Notes: generated by a model from the sequence alone, not told the origin. A DNA stretch of 64,000 nucleotides from Boswellia sacra (GCA_013180625.2 SNVD02011423.1:310001-374000), one strand, 5' to 3'; counted from the first letter of the stretch, positions 24,901-36,817 are shown. Made by a program: numbers and translations.

Positions 24901-26179
24901 TCACATTCAACTGGTCCATTCAACATATTGACATCAATAATGCCTTCCTAAATGGTGATCTACAGGAAGCAGTATTCATGCATCAACCTAAAGGATTTGT
25001 AGACTCAAATAATCCAGGTTATATTTGCAAACTGCATAAATCACTTTATGGTTTAAAGCAGGCACCTAGAGCTTGGTTTGATAAGCTCAAAGGTGCACTA
25101 CTTCAGTGGGGATTTCAAATGTCCAGAGCTGATACAAGTTTATTTGTCTATAAGAATCAAGACAAAGTTACACTATTATTAGTATATGTTGATGATATAC
25201 TGGTGACAGGGAGCGATCATCATCAAGTTCAGCAAGTCATTAGTGACTTAAACAAACACTTTTCACTTAAAACATTGGGTGAAGTTCATTACTTTCTCGG
25301 GTTCGAAGTATATAGACAGAACAATACTATTTTATTGTCACAAAGGAAATATGCAGAGGATTTGCTAAGAAAATGCAATATGCTGGAGGCTAAGCACACT
25401 CAAACACCCATGATCACTAATCTGAAATTATCATCTAATGACAGTGATCTCTTTGAACAGCCAACTACATTTAGAAGCATAGTGGGAGGCTTACAGTATC
25501 TTTCTATGTCCAGACCTGACATTTCATTTGCTGTCAACAAGCTCAGTCAATTTCTTCAGTCACCAACATAGGCACAATGGCAAGTTTGTAAACGGATATT
25601 AAGATATGTGAAAGGGACTGCTGATTACTGTCTTTTATTCAAGCCTATGAACACAATTGAGCTAGTTGGATTCAGAGATGCAGACTGGGCAAGTTCAGTA
25701 GATGACAGGAGATCAACATCAGGCTGCTGTGTATATTTTGGAAGCAATCTGATCTACTGGTCTGCCAAAAAGCAAAAAGTTGTTGCCAGATCATCTACAG
25801 AAGCAGAATATAGATCTCTAGCACAAGTAGCAGCTGATATTCTGTGGCTGCAAAGTTTAATGAATGAACTTGGAATCAAACTAAGTGGAGTTCCTGTAAT
25901 TTGGTGTGATAACAAAGGAGCTGAATCACTTGCTGCTAATCCAGCTTCCATGCAAGGACCAAGCACATTGAAATTGATTTGCATTTTATCAGAGAAAAGG
26001 TAGTGTCTGGACAACTTGAGGTCAGGCATGTATCTACTGAATTCCAAACAGCAGATATTCTAACAAAACCATTATCAGGAGTTCGATTTGAGATGCTCAG
26101 AGAAAAGCTTGGCATTGCTTCAAGAAAAAGTTACTTGGAAAACCAGCAAATTGTAGCAAACTCCAATTCTCCTGAATAG
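21903..26179 (+). pseudogene. Copia gag-pol polyprotein, multiply broken
   Basis: One reading frame runs from the ATG at 21,903, whose A is the last LTR base, with four in-frame stops (TAG 22,791, TAA 24,168, TAA 24,663, TAG 25,569) and one frameshift near 25,950-25,980. Domains in order: UBN2-type gag, zinc knuckle CQLCGKIGHIALKC (about 22,875), protease WYLDTGATDHIT (23,073), integrase zinc-binding HHCC (LWHQRLGHPG...CDSC, 23,570-23,690), then a deletion at about 23,750 that removes most of the integrase core including both catalytic aspartates but keeps the E-containing VERKHR, reverse transcriptase with YVDD (about 25,182), and RNase H with DADWASS and STEAEYRSLA. It is not autonomous. 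Confidence 0.92.
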
Positions 26180-26206
26180 AAACTCCCAGTTCGAATTGAG
26201 GGGGAG

Positions 26207-26413
26207 TGTTGGCGTTGAAAGAGTTAGTTACAGGGGTTAATAATATTGAGAGTTAGTTGTAGTCAGTTAGTAACAATGGACAGGTCAGCAAAAGTCAGTT
26301 AGGAAAATGCCATGTCAGCTTCAGGTTGTTAATCTCTGTATATAACACAAGTCTCTCGTGTACCAACAGAGTTAATGAAAAATAAATCTTGATCTCTTCA
26401 TTTCTTTCTTTCA
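26207..26413 (+). repeat. Copia 3' LTR
   Basis: A 207-base partner of the LTR at 21,697, followed at once by the GCGAC duplication and then the intron 2/exon 3 acceptor of copy B about 40 bases on. Confidence 0.97.
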
Positions 26414-26943
26414 GCGACAGACTGACACTTCAATTCTATCTCATTTTCGCAGATAGAGTTCTCCCAACGGCTTATGTAATATTTTCCTCTTGGTTACTTT
26501 GCTCCCCTCGAAGATGGAGTTCTCCTTGGATAAAGGCTAAATTTGGTACCTGTATGGTAATATTTTCCTTTATAGGATACGTGATAGGGATGCTTAATCA
26601 ATGTTATCCTTTGCATAAACTGATAAAGTGTCTGGACCTACCTCATCAGGAGTCTTTTCTAAGAGGTCCGAAAACAGCTATCTCCGGATTTGTTGACTTT
26701 TTCCCTCTACGGAAACTAATGGAAATCGGGGATACTGGGAATGGAGGAACTGGGGAAACCGGTTCTTCTGCCACGAGGAACGGGAGCTCAAGCACAAAGG
26801 ATAAACCAGGGATGAAACAACCAAGAGAACCCACCAAGTCCTTGTCCAGCTCTAGTAAACAAGGAAGTGGAGGTTCAAATGATCCTTCCAGCACCGGTGG
26901 AAATCCATCCATACCTCCAACTTCAGTGTTCGGACGGTACTAA

Positions 26944-27799
26944 GATGCTTCGGGTTGCTGTAATCTTTAATATAATCAACTTTAATTGGGTTATTCTAGA
27001 TAATAAGTGTATATGAGAGTGGCTGTGTTGAAATAATCAAACGTAATGAATGGTGTTTGTAAAAATTATTTATGTACCAAAGAGTGATTGTTTTTGTTGA
27101 ATTTTTCAAAAGTGGTGATTGATATATTTAATGAAAAAGGGTAAGACAGACAGAATATGATTTTGTAATTTATTTTATAAAAAAAATAATAAATAAATTT
27201 TAAATAAATGCAAAATCCAATTAAAAAGAAAAAAGAAAAAATTGGAATTAAATAAGAAAATAAATATTTTAATATAAGTGGTGAATTTTATTTAGAGTAT
27301 TGAAGGAATATGAAATAAATAGAAGTTAACTGGGATTAAAAAATCGAACCTCCATTAAAATTTCATTAGCTTTTTCTTAATTTATGATCTAATGTTCAAT
27401 GTTTTGATGCTCATGTCATGAGAGTTTATCATCGTATAAGTTGGCAAGTCGTCCTTTTAACTAAAATATTAGACTCCAAGCTTAATGACAACTTGTTGAC
27501 TCACTAGTGGTATTGAAAGAGTTTGTTTGAAGTATATTTTTACGATTTTTAAATAAATAAATTTCAAAAAATATTTTTTTTGATAATTTACATTTATCAA
27601 ATATTTTAAATCAATATCAACCATGTATCACTTTCAAAATAGAAAAAAATTCAAAATTAACAATATATTCTTACCAAATTTTAAAAATAAAAACACAAAA
27701 TACAAGAACAAACACACATTATTTTTTTTATATTTTGTTCATCTTCTTGAGTAATCCTTTTAGATAATCCTTATGGCTTGAGTATACATATAAGTGAGC
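26944..27799 (+). other. 3' flank of copy B and AT-rich DNA
   Basis: The first ~130 bases match the 3' flank of copies A and C (TAATAAGTGTAT...GAGTGG). Then an AT-rich stretch without recognisable content. Confidence 0.55.
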
Positions 27800-27965
27800 A
27801 TCAGATTCGCAGAACCCCTAAAGGGAGATTGATTACAACATATAGGACTAGGCAACACACATTTCCAATAACGATCTAGCCATCCGGGTCTTGAACTTGA
27901 AGCCTGTGGTTGGCTTCAACTACTCTTCTAAACCAATTTTAGGAGGACAATCTGCATGTTTGCAT
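27800..27965 (+). pseudogene. Relic of exon 7 of the membrane-gene family
   Basis: Aligns with exon 7 of copies C and D (50,437-50,575; 61,672-61,813): CAGATTCGCAGA for CAGATTCTCGGA, GATTGATTACAACAT for GATTGAGTACAAAAT, CATCCGGGTC for the ATATGGATCCA stretch, GCCTGTGGTTGGCTTCAAC for GCCTGTGTTGGGCTTTAAC, and a GGAGGACA end. Several in-frame stops and indels are present. Other exons are not detectable nearby, so this is a lone remnant of an older copy. Confidence 0.6.
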
Positions 27966-28009
27966 TCTGTCTCTAGGAATTGTAAATAAGGAGTTTGATC
28001 TCGTTAATT

Positions 28010-29390
28010 TTCCCTGACGTGGGCCCCGAAGGCTTTTACTTTTGAGATGTGGAGTCTCTTGATGAGTTATTGTCAACGGGCTTTTAAGCAAGTTTCTTTG
28101 GGCCTTTAATTGTGATCACTGATCAAGTTAATTGCGCGGGCCCCCCGCCCCGCCACACCCACCGCAACACGCGCGCGCACACACGCATACACGAAAAAGA
28201 GTAGTTTTACTCTGTCTCTAGTTTTGAACTCTTCATCCCACGCTTATATTTATATTCTTTGACAACAATTTTATTTAAGATAAAATCATTAGAGAGGACA
28301 ATTCAATAGTAAATTGGATCTACCCCTTTCCAACCAGTTTTTGACTTCGTTTTTTTGAATTTTGCAGTGTTCCTCTTCCTGTAATGTTCTTGATCTTCTT
28401 GCTTGACTTTCTTCTAAACATGTTTGGCAATGATATCAAGTTTATGCTTTGCATCACTTGATTAATGTAAGCACTATGATTGGCAGTGAAACTCAACAAT
28501 TGAGTGCAATCCAAAATAACCCAACAAACCTATCAATTAAAATCTAAACTTTTAAATGTCTTTTGCATGTATATCATTCGTAAGTGAAGTAAAATTATGG
28601 ATTCAAATTTTGTTAAAAATCGAATAAAAGCAAGAGAATAAATTTTGTCGTGTTCATTACTAATTGAGAGCATGTGTATTAGTGGATGAAGATTGAGGAA
28701 GAAGCACGATGTTAAGAGAGAAAGAAAGAGATGAAACCTGATTATAAGATAAGAGGATAAGGATTAAGAAAAAGAGAATAACTTGTCTTTTACAGTTAAA
28801 AGAGTAATTTGGGGATCAAAGGGGGTTTAGTGAGAAAAAACATAAAATTTAAATATTCTGAATAGGTTAATTTAAAAATAAAGGTTGAAAAATCTAAAAG
28901 TGTAGGATGAATAGAATCATTAAAAAAAATAAAAAGTTGCGTGCATGAACACAAATATCCAATAACTCGTTATGGCCAAGCCCCAGAAGCTAAAGTACAA
29001 AAACCCATGGAAGAGAGGAAGCATTGAAGCCGCTGGCCTAGACCTATAGCAATAGCAGATAATGAAAGTGATGTAACAAGATGAGATGAAAGGCTATGAA
29101 AATCAAGAAAAGGAACAAGATAATTAATTATCTAGAGATTGAGACAAAAAAAAAAGAAAAAAAAAAGGCATTTCAAAAAGTAAAACTAAAAGGGTAACAA
29201 GCCAGAAAAGAAAAAGAGGAAAAAAAGAAATGACATTAAATGATGTATGTGACAAGACGAAAGGCTCTCCAAAAATGTTGTTTTAGTCACTAACTTCATC
29301 TTGAATATTCTCTGGATTTCACCCAGAAATCCACTCGGTCAAGCATCAATCTCCATTAACTTTAGCCTTTTAATTTTCTTTATTTTTTAT
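28010..29390. repeat. Dispersed duplicate of 14,830-15,650
   Basis: Partner of the earlier segment with the same order of blocks. It includes a short GC-rich CA/CG stretch (about 28,135-28,195) and an A-rich run near 29,145-29,165. The minus-strand ORF at 28,320-28,514 has no family resemblance and is not called. Confidence 0.6.
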
Positions 29391-30811
29391 GACGGTTCAT
29401 ATAATGGTGTATTACATCGGTCCTCTTTATTCTTTATGTAACAACTCAACTAAGTGTTGTATTGTTGCCTTTATTTTATTGGCCGTATCCGGCCTACTTG
29501 TCTGTTAAATATTTCCATTATTTTTCTTGATGTTTGGGAAAATGCTATGGTACTTTCGATGCACATTTTTGTGAATTTTTTTAAATATTGAAAATGTTTA
29601 TATGAAAATTATAAACCAAATAAAAATTTGTAAATATTGTAAAAAGATTTATTTATAATTTTTATTACTCGTTTATAATTTTTATATAAATTTTACAAAA
29701 TGTACCGTCACTTGAAATTTATCATAAAATAACCGGATGTTTGTTTCTTGTTTCTTGATTTAAAAAATTAACATTGAGATCTTTAAGATTTGATCGAATA
29801 ATATGACAAACCAAAATGCTTTGTAAACTAATACTAACAATATTAGATTTATCACCATCTATTCTTAAAAGACTAATATAATATTAGTTATCAATTTAAC
29901 TTTCATTAAATAATAACATGATTAGAATAGTATTTTGATTATAAAATTAAAACTATTTTTATTAGTTCTATTTTTTGAAAATTATAATAAAATATATTCA
30001 ATCTAATTGTAGAAAGGATTGTTATTGAATTTTTAAATTTATTCCACCTAAAATTAATGCATATAAAAAGATAGTTTGCTAGCATTTTAGTCTATAAAAC
30101 AATAAATAAGGGTGTCAGTGTTAATTCGTGAAATCCCTAGATGATCATTGAATTTGACCGAACCACAGAGGTTTTCAAAAAATCCTGCTTTCTAAAGTTA
30201 AAAGCCATGAACTGGGACGCACATTATAAAAATTAGTACTAGAATTATAACTCAAATATAATCAAAAGTCTACAATTTGATGTGATAACTTACATGACAA
30301 AATTTCACTCGAGGAGAAAAAAACAAAAATGAATCAGAGAAGTTATATCTTCAGTAAGTAAGTTTTTGTCACTTAAACTACTACATCAGGTTATATACTT
30401 TGAGTTGTATTTAGATTGTAAGTATAGACTTTGAGTTGTATTTAGATTGTAAGTATAGTATTATTGCACTATAAAATTGTCAATCGAAGAGATAACTTTC
30501 TTAACACTAAGCTAAAAAATGTTTATCTTCCTGCAAACACCAAAGTAAAGCAAATATATGATTAACATCTTTCGATCATCCGCCTTGCCTTGCCAATTTT
30601 TTCCACTCTAGCATGGCCCTTAACCTCCAATGCATGTCTATAAAAATTTTTATTTTCTAATAAAAAATTAACTCAAACAAAATTTAATAGGCTATAGTAT
30701 ATTTAATTCAAAATAATATTCAAAACGCCTTTATTTTTTCAAAAAATTATTGCTCAAATGCTCACAGAAAAATTATCAAGAAAAAACAATACAGTTAAAC
30801 AAAATAAAAAT
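29391..30811. other. Intergenic; contains a diverged 3' flank of the tandem unit
   Basis: About 30,120-30,620 aligns with 420-660 and 54,120-54,360 (AAATCCTGCTTTCTAAAGTTAAAA, TCGAAGAGATAAC, CACCAAAGTAAAGCA, TTTCCACTCTAGC). It lacks the hAT relic that follows in the other two copies. A 34-base direct duplication (TTTGAGTTGTATTTAGATTGTAAGTATAG) occurs near 30,400-30,460. The rest is AT-rich. Confidence 0.5.
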
Positions 30812-32135
30812 GGGTTAATGTCGTAGACCATCTCTATGTTTTGGCTTAATTACAACCAGAGTTATTGTTTACAATTTATGTCATCGCCTACCTTTAGCTT
30901 TTGAAAAAACAATTATGGAACACCCTTCTATTGGTTTGATCGTTAGATGACGTCAGATTTCCATCCAAAATGATTGCAATTACCAAAATTCCCTTCAAAA
31001 GAATTTTTCAAAACTAAGTTTGGCATGACTTAAACGAGTTCGGCTACAGTACAACAGCTGTACCGGTCTAGCAAATTTTTTGTATAAAAATCGTAAACTG
31101 ATGAATTCAACTTTTATATTACTGATTTACAACTTTTATATATCTATTTATAATTTTTATACAAACTGATGTATGGTAGATCGGCTATACCACAACCATT
31201 CCCGACTTGAACCTATATCCTTTAGGAAAAGGTTACAACTTCCTTACCACCATACCAACTCCCACACCAACTCCTTTAAGACATCCAATTCACACAAATT
31301 ATATTTATTAGAATTATATTGTAATGAAATTAAAAAGAAAAACGTGAAACCGGAATTCCTTCTCACCATTGTTCCGTCTAAAAACCTGAACAAACCAAAC
31401 TAAACCCATAAATTGGTTTTCTACATTCCCCAAGCATTACACAATTAAAAACAACAACAACAACAACAATAATAATAAAGTAAAAGGCAATTACAAAAAT
31501 TGCAAAAAGTCTACCTCCATTTTCTCGCCATAGCCACCATAGCTCCCCCCACGATCTGCCCTCTCCTCTGGCAGCCCATCACCAATCTCTCACCTTCTCT
31601 GCCGTGCTCTTTCCTACCTCTCTCTCCTCTCATCTTCCTTCTCTAATTATTTCCCATCATAAAACTACCAACCCCCAAATCCAGTCACCACCAACCACAA
31701 AACCGCCAAGCATCAGCCACAAAATATCAATGCCATAGACCAACACATCGATACATCCCTCCAAAGTAAATCATTAACTCCAAGCAACTACTGCAAATAG
31801 GAATCCAAGGGCTGGCATTAGAAATAAAGAGAAGAGGGAAGATCCTTAACATCTACGATTTGGAGGAAGTCAATGGAGGAGGCGAAGACTGTCACAAATC
31901 GTACTGGACACACAGAAAATAACATTTTATGCAGTCATTTAAATGTAAACTCTAATATTTCTTTCAAAATTAATATAAGTATCACTCAAACAGAGTTCCT
32001 AATCACAACCATCTCATTCTACCTATATTTAAGTACATTCAAAAATCAAAAGAAGTTCTACAGTATGGCTATGCTAATATAGAGCAGCGGTCTATGGTTG
32101 CCAAGGGAACTCTGTCAGCAATGCCAAAAGTCCTC

Positions 32136-33553
32136 TGATGCGTTCGAAACTAGCAAGTATACTAGTTGCACAAGTAATAAAGTGATAAGTAAGATATCGT
32201 TCCCACGAGGATTGATTCTAATTGAATTTGTTATTTCCAGCAACAATTAACTAAATGGGGGATTTTGTTGGTTGATTAACTAGATAAAAAACTGAATACG
32301 ACGGTAATTAATGAATAACACAATGCAACCTTAATTGAAATGGGAATTAATCAATGATAGAAATCTGGTTAAGGGATCATTCTCTGCCACAAGATATGGA
32401 TTTGCGAATTAATCGTAGAATTGTCATCCAATTACAGCATTGAAGTTATCAACCGTAGATAACAACAAGCTCTGTTATCCCACTCTTTCCTTACATTGTT
32501 GTTAAATAAAACAAGCTCTTTATTTAATCTCTATCCATTAAAAAACTCAGAATAAGCTCTCTAAGTTTAATTCAATGGAAGCATTACGATAAGAAAGATA
32601 GGTTGATCTAAGCAATAACCACGCAAGCTCGGATTATTTAACTTAGGTTATATTCTCCAATTGCAATCTCTGATCACAATTTTGCTACTAATGATTAGAA
32701 ATTCAAGACAATTACGGATCACGATTTCTAATCTAGTAATAGACAATATCCAGATTATATTCAGTTGGCCACCCAAATACAATCAGTAAGTAATCATAAG
32801 CATTAAACATGGAAAAATACAAGCAACTTCAATTAGAGAATTGGATAATAATTTCTTGCACAATCAACTCACAAACACCATATCAAGGGCTTTGAAATCA
32901 CCCTCAACCAATTCAGATTCAGTTACACATGTTTAAAAACGTGGTAAATATAATACAACATGGAGACATTCCAGAAAATGAAAGGGAAGGGAAAAACTTA
33001 GCAAATTTGATGTAATTCTCTTTGGATTGTAGTTGTTCCTCTTTCCAAGCTTCCTTTCTCCTTCAAGAACTCCAAGAGATGAAAGAATTCCAGAGCTGCA
33101 GCCTCCACCACGTTCTCCACTCTTCAAGTTATGAAAATAAAACCCTAAAATGTGTTTAAATACTCTGCTACAGTGACTTGCTACAGTGTCCCGTATTATA
33201 CATGCTACAGTGTTTGTGGAATTATATTTCTATACATCTCACACTGTTTTGATTACAACTTTTGGTACACTGAATGGATTTATAAACCGTAAATTTCCCC
33301 AGAAATTAGACTTCGAGAGCTTTTCAATGGTATATAATATATCATCGGGTTCATTGTATATCAATACAATTAAATCCGAGAAGATGGTGGACTAGCAGAG
33401 GTGAAAATGAAGGGTTTTACTCCATTTTTGTGCAAGTTGCTCCAAAACTCCTACAAACATCAAACCCACACAAAAACATAAAAATACCAAGGAATATAGC
33501 AAAGAAACATGGACGAATTGATATGAAAATGATATATAAATAAACACTTATCA
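32136..33553 (-). repeat. Athila-like 3' LTR (left)
   Basis: 1,418 bases, from TGATGCGTTCG to AACACTTATCA on the + strand. It differs from the right LTR by scattered substitutions and small indels (for example TTTGATGTAATTC versus TTTTATGTAAATC), so insertion is older than that of the Copia element. Confidence 0.95.
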
Positions 33554-33566
33554 AATTCCCCCACAC
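33554..33566 (-). other. Polypurine tract of the Athila-like element
   Basis: On the minus strand GTGTGGGGGAATT directly precedes the 3' LTR start TGATAAGTG. This is the plus-strand priming site of Ty3-type elements. Confidence 0.85.
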
Positions 33567-35558
33567 TTAGACTTTGCTAGTCCCGAGCAACTACGACAAT
33601 ATGAAATAAAACTAAATCGAAACAGAATCAACAAAAAATTAAAACACACAAATGCTTCATCTTGCAATTAGGCCTCAAAGATTGGACTTAATTATAACCC
33701 AAGGAAAACTTCAAAATAATGCACTTGATCAAGAATTTTATCCGAAAGATTAGTTTCACTTCACTTCAATTCCTCAAGTGTGTGTGTGTGTAGAGCCATT
33801 CTCACCTGATCACTTGTAACCCGGATGAGTTTATGCATAAAAATGAATCATATTTAATAGTGAATATGTGTGTATAAACGAACTCCGTAGGCCTGCTTTT
33901 CAAGTCACTCTCCACTAATGTAGACCAGCACAACACGAAGGATCAAGTAGGACTTAATTAAGCTTGTAACATTTGGCTTGGGTGAAGGTATGATAAAGGA
34001 TAATAATTAGGCTTAAATCACCCACAAACACATAAAATCATTCAAGATTATGTAGAGCTCAACCCCATGACACAAAAAAATTCATTCTTATTCAACAAAT
34101 GACTCCCCTAAACTTATTCAGAACACTCGAACTCTCTTTTTATTAATTTTTTTTATAACACAAAAGAAACTACACTCCTACACTTTGTTGTTTTATTCTT
34201 TTTAAGAACACTCAAGGTATAAATATCTTTTTCTTCTCTTTCTCTTTTTCTGTTTTTTTCTTTTTCTCTTTTTTTTTATTTTTTTTTACTACACTTCCCC
34301 TCCCCCACACTTAAACAACACATTGTCCTCAATGTGTAAGTATGGGGACAAGAAGTACAGATTGGTTTTTTTTTCTTTTTTTCTTTTTTTTCCTTGAAGC
34401 AAATACAATAGAACTCACTTGAATTGCTCATGACATATCCCAACCTCCTCTAACATCCGAAAACCAGAACATAGCTCAAAACTTAATCGTGAATGATCTA
34501 CATGCTCATAGGCAAGGGATAAACTGTTTGGAACAAATTCATTTGAGGTTAGGAAATGCTTTTAGTGAGTTAACAAAGAAAAAGGCTTACAGAGGCTCAA
34601 AGGAGTAACTAGGGATCAATTTCAATCAAGGTAGGCTATTAAGGCTCAAACGGTCCAAAGATGGCCTAAATCATTTCCCTAATGTTGCACGGTCTAGGAT
34701 TTCGCCTCGAGTAACCATCAAACAAGTTCTAGAATTCATTGAAATCTCAAGAAACACTTAAATTACATAAACTTTCTCTAAGTAAACAAATAACTCAGTG
34801 ATAATGGCTCGATGCTTAACTTTGTGCAAGGAATCAAAGGCAAAACAAAAGCCAATTAACATTTCAAGCACATAGATCCATGCATCATTTATCATTTTCC
34901 AAGAGTTATTCTCAATTCAATCATTGCCTTATCATTGGCCCATAAAATGCAAGAAAAAAAGTACGTGGCGTTGTTCAACCTGAGTCAAGATTTATATTTC
35001 AACAATCCTTAGGACCGGTAGCCCGCAGACTTAAGGTTTCTAGCCTATATACCTTTATTATGAAAGAACAAAACAAGAAACAAGACACTTCAAACACATG
35101 AAATAAACAAACTACAGATTTATTTAGAGAGAATGCGTTTCAAGAATTAAGGAAACCCCATATTCTGCCATTCTCAGGTTTTTCCACAATGTTTTTTTTT
35201 TAATCGAAATTGATAAAGACAAAAACACACAACAACTCGAAATTACATAAAACTAAACTTACTCAGAAAATAATAAAGTCCAACAAATCAGCAAACACAA
35301 ACAAGTCAGTTAGAATGGGTCTAAAAAGTTTAGAAGTTAGCCTCCTTATTCAACCATTATGGATTAAAGAAATCCAGAATGCGTTTCAAGAGAACTTGAA
35401 CTTTTTAAGCCACCACTCTAAAAGCCAAGATTAGAAAACATTACCTGGGGTGAAAAAAATAACCTGAAAAAAAAAATCAAAAGAAATGACATGAAAAATC
35501 TCAAATAAACACACTAAAAAGAAAGCAAACAAAAACGAAGCAAAGCAATAGATAGAGA
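33567..35558 (-). other. Non-coding 3' region of the Athila-like element
   Basis: No credible ORF. It holds a second purine tract (minus-strand TAAGTGTGGGGGAGGGG, near 34,295-34,312), as commonly seen in Athila elements, and long T-rich runs on the + strand (34,140-34,395). No env-like ORF is visible between the LOG copy and the 3' LTR. Confidence 0.55.
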
Positions 35559-36209
35559 TTACAGATGGAGCGTTAAATCCAGTCTACGCCTTTTATTGCC
35601 TTCTCCAAACCAATCTATCCGAGCCGTTGTTGGATCAGGCAAATAGACGAATTCTTGTAGTTTGTCAATTAACTCTCCTGCAGTTGAAGCTGTAACCAGG
35701 ATTTGCCTCCCCGATGGTGAGATGAAATTTTTTTCTACAGCTTAATCAAGAAAGGACAACAAACCATCAAAAAAATTATTGACATTTAACAAACCAATGG
35801 GTTTCCGATGGATGTTTAGCTGTGCCCAAGAGGTGATTTAAAATATCTCCTCTAATGTACCATAACCACCAGGCAAAGCTATAAATGCATCGGACTTAAC
35901 AACCATATGTGCAATACGCTCATGCATGCTAGAGACATGTAACTCTTCCCCGATTGTGTTGCCTACGATATCTCGCACAGCTAATGGTTTAGGGATAATG
36001 CCGAGAACTTTACTTCCTCCCAAGGATGCAGTTGTCGACACACACCCCATTAACCCAAGACTACCCCCTCCATAAATCAAATGAATATCCCTTGCAGCTA
36101 ATGTCCTACCAAGATCAAGATCTGCTGTTGTAAACTCTCCATCTTTACCAAATTGCGATCCGTAAAATACGCATATGTTGCAGAATCGCCGAATTGGTGT
36201 TTTCTCCAT
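35559..36209 (-). pseudogene. LOG: Captured intronless LOG (cytokinin riboside 5'-monophosphate phosphoribohydrolase), two stops
   Basis: LOG enzymes release active cytokinin bases from their riboside monophosphates in one step. From the ATG at 36,209 the frame runs 217 codons to TAA at 35,559. Visible family features: CVFYGSQFGK (usually CVFCGS), LIYGGGSLGLMG, VLGIIPKPL, MHERIAHM with the catalytic-region Arg, and the signature PGGYGTLEE; then [34 protein letters not shown] and a basic tail ending in LDLTLHL. Length is that of a complete LOG. Two in-frame TAA codons (35,838-35,840 and 35,742-35,744) interrupt it. There are no introns, whereas plant LOG genes normally have several, so it came from a spliced transcript. 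It lies in sense orientation between the LTRs, after a truncated pol. Confidence 0.88.
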
Positions 36210-36413
36210 TTCTACAAGTGCTCTAACCTTGTGCAAGACACGTTAGGTATGATGCTTTTCAAGTGCAAGACAGGTTATAAAATGACCTTTGAAAATATAC
36301 AGAATGGATATATACACACATAAAACTCTCAAATTTGACACATGGGGATATAATTTCGGTAGGGGTTATTCGATGCAGATTTATTGCCCCAAGATTTGAA
36401 AAAATGAGATATG

Positions 36414-36590
36414 CTTTCGGCGGGGTTTGACAAAACCTACATACTTGTCTCCTACGTGAAGCATGAAAAATGGAAATACACTTTCGGTGGGGTTTGACAA
36501 AACCGTCACACCTGTCTCCTACATGAAGCATGAAAAGTAGAGATATACTTTCGGCAGAGGTTGACAAAACCTCCACACTCGTCTCCACAT
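36414..36590. repeat. 67-base tandem repeat upstream of the LOG copy
   Basis: Units begin with CTTTCGG at 36,414, 36,481 and 36,548 (67-base spacing). Each contains GTTTGACAAAACC and GTCTCC-ACATGAAGCATG-like blocks; the third is shortened. A partial earlier unit starts near 36,354. It lies about 200 bases 5' of the LOG start on the minus strand. Confidence 0.8.
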
Positions 36591-36817
36591 GTGCTTATGA
36601 CATGGGGTAGTCATGGTTTGTCAAAAAGAAAACTTGAAATTAAACAAACAAAATCAACAAACAACAACAACACAAAAATAACATTGATAATCAGATCAAA
36701 CGAAACAAGAAGAAAATAAAATTTGACAACAACAACACACATTCAAATATACAAGTAGTTATGATTGTGACTCACATCTTCCTCTGGTTTTACGTCCAGT
36801 AACGGCTGAAACGCCTT

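Larger units (their letters stand above)
21697..26413 (+). mobile_element. Ty1/Copia retrotransposon (Ale/Retrofit-like), defective
   Basis: A 4,717-base element with 207-base LTRs, target duplication GCGAC (21,692-21,696 and 26,414-26,418), a TGGTATCAGAGCC primer site complementary to initiator tRNA-Met directly after the 5' LTR, and a polypurine tract GAATTGAGGGGGAG before the 3' LTR. Order gag-PR-IN-RT-RNase H identifies Copia. Short LTRs and small size suggest the Ale/Retrofit group. It sits in intron 2 of pseudogene B in the same orientation. Confidence 0.96.
19434..26943 (+). pseudogene. Copy B: truncated, transposon-interrupted membrane gene
   Basis: Exon 1 (19,434-19,661) is open and encodes the signal peptide region. 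Exon 2 (21,336-21,474) is open, but its acceptor reads CATGCAC where copies C and D have CATGCAG, so the AG is lost. Exon 3 starts normally at 26,453 (DRVLPTAY) but after about 25-30 bases is fused to the end of exon 13 (GTCMVIF...), in frame, ending TAA at 26,941-26,943. Everything between (most Ig-like exons and all but one membrane span) is deleted. Intron 1 holds a LINE and intron 2 holds the Copia element. A conserved Cys of exon 1 (NPC in C and D) reads SPR here. Without exon 2, exon 1 and the fused exon are out of phase. A functional product is unlikely. Confidence 0.85.

Noticed and set aside
28130..28200. Possible CpG island/promoter (GC-rich run)
   Set aside because: A short simple-sequence CA/CG tract with no gene downstream.
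29520..29750. MITE suggested by GGTAC...GTACC-like inverted stretches
   Set aside because: Arms too weak and AT-rich to separate from chance; no target duplication seen.
35559..36209. A normal chromosomal LOG gene
   Set aside because: It has no introns, two in-frame stops and lies between two LTRs of one element with a perfect target duplication.
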